Assembly: GCA_902773475.1 (NCBI GenBank)
Contig: CACYEO010000168.1
Span: forward strand, 1-15,364
DNA from: an uncultured bacterium
Lineage (GTDB): Bacteria; Verrucomicrobiota; Kiritimatiellia; RFP12; UBA1067
Length of the DNA: 15,364 nt
Direction: 5' to 3'
Part shown: positions 13,921 to 15,364 of the stretch, in pieces
Layout: each line of letters begins with the position of its first letter
Position numbering within the stretch: the stretch's first letter is position 1
The notes under the pieces: model-generated
Seen by the model: the letters and a program-made list of their open reading frames with translations, nothing else
Databases searched by the model: none
Told to the model about the DNA's origin: nothing
Position numbers and translations under genes: made by a program

Positions 13921-14783
13921 CTCGCCGTCTCCTTCCACTCGAGCGAAAGATCGACCGAGCCGGCCGAATGGGTGAGGCATCCCAGCGAAATCGCATCCAC
14001 GCCCGTCGCCGCGACTTCCTTGACGCGTTCCAGCGTGATTCCTCCCGAAGCCTCCGTCTTCGAAACGCCTTTGCAGAGTTTCACGCATTTCTTCATTTCG
14101 GCGCAGGACATGTTGTCGAGCATTATCCATTCGGGCTTCGCCTTCAGCGCGGAGACGCATTCGCGCACTGATTCGACCTCTACTTCGACCGCAAGTTCCG
14201 GAAACGCCTTGCGCGCCGCCTCGACCGCCTTGTCGAGTTCGTCCGGATTGCCGCCCCGCCAGAGCTTGCGGTGGTTGTCTTTCACGAGAATCCGGTCGAA
14301 CATTCCGAAACGGTGGTTGCACCCGCCGCCGCAGAGGACGGCGTATTTCTCGAAAACGCGCAGGCCGGGCGTCGTCTTGCGCGTGTCGAGGATCATCGTG
14401 CCGCGGCGCGCCACTGCGTCGACGAACTTGCGCGTAAGCGTGGCCGTGGCGCACATGCGCTGCATGAAGTTGAGCGCGGTGCGCTCGGCGGCCAGAATCG
14501 AACGGGCGCGGCCCTTGAAAACGAGAATGTCGCGCCCGGCGGGAACGCGCGAACCGTCGCGCTCCAGGATCTTCACCTTCAGCGAAGGGTCGATCTCGCG
14601 CATGACGGCGCGCGCGACGGTCGTGCCGCTCACCACGCAGGGGACGCGCGGGAATATGCGCCCCTCGGCTTTCGCGTCCGGCGCGACGAGCGCGATGGAC
14701 GTGGCATCGCCGGAGCCGATGTCTTCCTCTATGGCAAGGCGCACCGCTGCGGCGGCGCGCGGCGATTTCATCACATCCTTCAT
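13917..14783 (-). CDS. nadC: nicotinate-nucleotide pyrophosphorylase (quinolinate phosphoribosyltransferase)
   Basis: This 288-aa enzyme makes nicotinate mononucleotide from quinolinate and PRPP in de novo NAD synthesis. Family motifs are clear: EEDIGSGDATS at 19-29, ERTALNFMQRMCATAT at 100-115, DTRKTTPGLR at 133-142, GGGCNHRFGMFDRILVKDNH at 152-171, EVEVE at 200-204, and ASGGIT at 245-250. The length is normal. The ATG at 14783 is preferred because GAGGAG lies 9 nt upstream; a second in-frame ATG at 14771 has AAGGA 4 nt upstream and is a real alternative. nadA and nadB, the usual upstream partners, are not in the window. The ribosome site touches the stop of the small membrane protein, and the 3' end overlaps coaX by 4 nt. 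Confidence 0.95.
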   Translation of the reverse strand: MKDVMKSPRAAAAVRLAIEEDIGSGDATSIALVAPDAKAEGRIFPRVPCVVSGTTVARAVMREIDPSLKVKILERDGSRVPAGRDILVFKGRARSILAAERTALNFMQRMCATATLTRKFVDAVARRGTMILDTRKTTPGLRVFEKYAVLCGGGCNHRFGMFDRILVKDNHRKLWRGGNPDELDKAVEAARKAFPELAVEVEVESVRECVSALKAKPEWIMLDNMSCAEMKKCVKLCKGVSKTEASGGITLERVKEVAATGVDAISLGCLTHSAGSVDLSLEWKETAR

Positions 14784-14796
14784 TCCGCCGTGCTCC

Positions 14797-14997
14797 TCAG
14801 AACTGCGACAGATACGCCCAGTTGGTGTAGACCAGGAACGCGGACACCGAAGTGCAGGCGAGACTGATGAGCAGAACGACGAGCGCAAGACCGGTCGTGA
14901 TCTTGCCTACGCGCTTCGGCGGCTGTTTCTCCTTCGGCGCGTATTTTGTCTTTGCGGCGGCTGTGCTGTCCTGTTTCAGCGGCTTTTTGATTTTCAT
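14797..14997 (-). CDS. small single-pass membrane protein, unknown
   Basis: A 66-aa protein with a strongly basic N-terminal third (MKIKKPLKQDS, then KTKYAPKEKQPPKRVGK), one membrane helix at about residues 34-57 (TTGLALVVLLISLACTSVSAF), and a short tail TNWAYLSQF. By the positive-inside rule the N-terminus should be cytosolic. I recognise no family. It leads the nadC-coaX operon, its stop being 13 nt from nadC and overlapping the nadC ribosome site. No Shine-Dalgarno precedes the ATG at 14997; a TATACT box 9 nt upstream suggests that the message may start almost at the ATG. The small size and basic stretch make chance possible, but the helix and spacing argue for a real gene. Confidence 0.6.
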   Translation of the reverse strand: MKIKKPLKQDSTAAAKTKYAPKEKQPPKRVGKITTGLALVVLLISLACTSVSAFLVYTNWAYLSQF

Positions 14998-15006
14998 GGC
15001 ACGCCA

Positions 15007-15015
15007 AGTATATCA
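15007..15015 (-). promoter_or_regulatory. candidate extended -10 promoter for the nadC operon
   Basis: On the minus strand TGATATACT (15015-15007) fits TGnTATAAT with one mismatch. RNA would begin around 15000, about three bases before the ATG at 14997. The -35 candidate GTGGAA (15036-15031, 18 bp away) is poor, as is common for extended -10 promoters. The arrangement matches that upstream of sctG. Confidence 0.45.
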
Positions 15016-15159
15016 AATCGCCCCGACCCCTTCCACAGGGTGCGACTGCGATTTGCACTTTTCCCCGCGTCGGGGCGCATCTGCGTTTTTCACCCATGCG
15101 GTTTGAGATTGGAGACAACCGGAACAACTGGAAAAAACAACAGCGCGCGCCAAAGGAAA

Positions 15160-15180
15160 GTTGTTTCAAACAGTTGTTTC
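15160..15180. repeat. direct repeat GTTGTTTC with 13-bp period and central palindrome
   Basis: GTTGTTTC occurs at 15160-15167 and 15173-15180, a 13-bp repeat period. Between and overlapping them is the odd palindrome TGTTTcAAACA at 15162-15172. An inverted copy of the core (AACAACTG at 15123-15130 against CAGTTGTT at 15171-15178) lies 40 nt to the left. About 150 bp upstream of the nadC-operon start, this could be a protein-binding site. Function is not shown. Confidence 0.35.
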
Positions 15181-15281
15181 CCATAATCAAAATGCCAGAC
15201 GGTGAATTGCGCAGATGCACGCGGGTAACCGTTAGTCGATAGCAGGCAGCTGATAGCGGTCAGCCGGTGGTGCGGGGCGCA

Positions 15282-15339
15282 AGATGTGGCAAGGCCGCCA
15301 CGGCCTTGCAGCAAGGGCGAGGGCGCCCTTGCCACATCT
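15282..15339. repeat. 58-nt three-way-junction palindrome
   Basis: Three perfect stems fit together with almost no unpaired bases. AGATGTG (15282-15288) pairs with CACATCT (15333-15339). GCAAGGCCG (15289-15297) pairs with CGGCCTTGC (15301-15309). GCAAGGGCG (15311-15319) pairs with CGCCCTTGC (15324-15332). One base (15310) is left between the two inner hairpins. A competing fold pairs 15282-15294 with 15327-15339 over 13 bp. It has no T-run and no coding content. It looks like a dispersed REP-type palindromic element or a structured RNA or DNA site. Confidence 0.75.
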
Positions 15340-15364
15340 CTCCGGCGGGGCCCAGCCTGCCAAC

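Larger units (their letters stand above)
15016..15364. other. non-coding region right of the nadC operon
   Basis: I see no convincing gene here. A minus-strand frame crossing 15090-15335 starts inside a palindrome and has no ribosome site or recognisable protein. The left part (about 15040-15200) is AT-richer with GTTGTTTC repeats; the middle (15230-15275) has short repeated GATAGC units; the right part holds a three-way palindrome. The region may be an upstream control region and repeat island. Confidence 0.5.

Noticed and set aside
15090..15335. Minus-strand 81-codon frame in the right-hand non-coding region
   Set aside because: It begins inside the three-way palindrome, crosses the repeats, has no ribosome site, and shows no recognisable protein features.
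15282..15339. CRISPR array or tRNA-like gene at the palindrome
   Set aside because: There are no regularly spaced repeats, and the stem sizes and sequences do not fit a tRNA (no T-loop GTTC, no CCA-type acceptor arrangement).

Overview
This window is GC-rich (G/C at most third codon positions) and comes from a Gram-negative bacterium: it encodes a signal-peptide outer-membrane beta-barrel ending in Phe, a lipoprotein with a clear lipobox, and a Ysc-like type III secretion ATPase with its cytosolic partners. Gene content and style suggest a PVC-superphylum lineage such as Kiritimatiellota or Lentisphaerota. That placement is an impression from protein character, not a database result.

Layout. 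(1) Positions 1-143, minus strand: the N-terminus of a galactitol-type PTS EIIC permease, running off the left edge. It is preceded by a possible 28-codon leader ORF and a TATAAT box. (2) 144-414: a divergent regulatory region with a perfect 14-bp palindrome between two opposite promoters. (3) 415-7706, plus strand: one co-directional run with short gaps or overlaps, in the order tandem-PAS protein, RluA-family pseudouridine synthase, DinG-like Fe-S helicase, then type III secretion genes sctG (needle chaperone-like), sctK, sctL, a possible 54-aa ORF, and sctN (ATPase). A candidate internal promoter lies at the dinG/sctG junction. (4) 7709-8897: an outer-membrane barrel gene with its own promoter, a 5' leader of about 95 nt and a strong intrinsic terminator. 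(5) 8898-14997, minus strand: a tightly packed operon reading right to left, in the order small membrane protein, nadC (NAD synthesis), coaX (type III pantothenate kinase), lipoprotein, exported protein of unknown function, and a large protein joining a sugar-type solute-binding domain to a MalF-type permease. Three junctions in it are 4-nt start/stop overlaps. (6) 14998-15364: non-coding, with a candidate extended -10 promoter, GTTGTTTC repeats, and a perfect 58-nt three-way-junction palindrome.

How the genes work together. SctK, SctL and SctN belong to the cytosolic sorting platform and ATPase complex of a non-flagellar T3SS, and SctG would hold the needle subunit. The ring, export-gate and needle genes are not here, so this is one locus of a dispersed system. 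NadC and CoaX supply NAD and CoA precursors. The solute-binding/permease fusion has no ATPase or second permease in the window and probably works with partners encoded elsewhere. The least explained parts are that fusion with its EF-hand-like loop, the two unknown envelope proteins upstream of it, the apparently leaderless starts at two transcription units, and the small ORFs between sctL and sctN.
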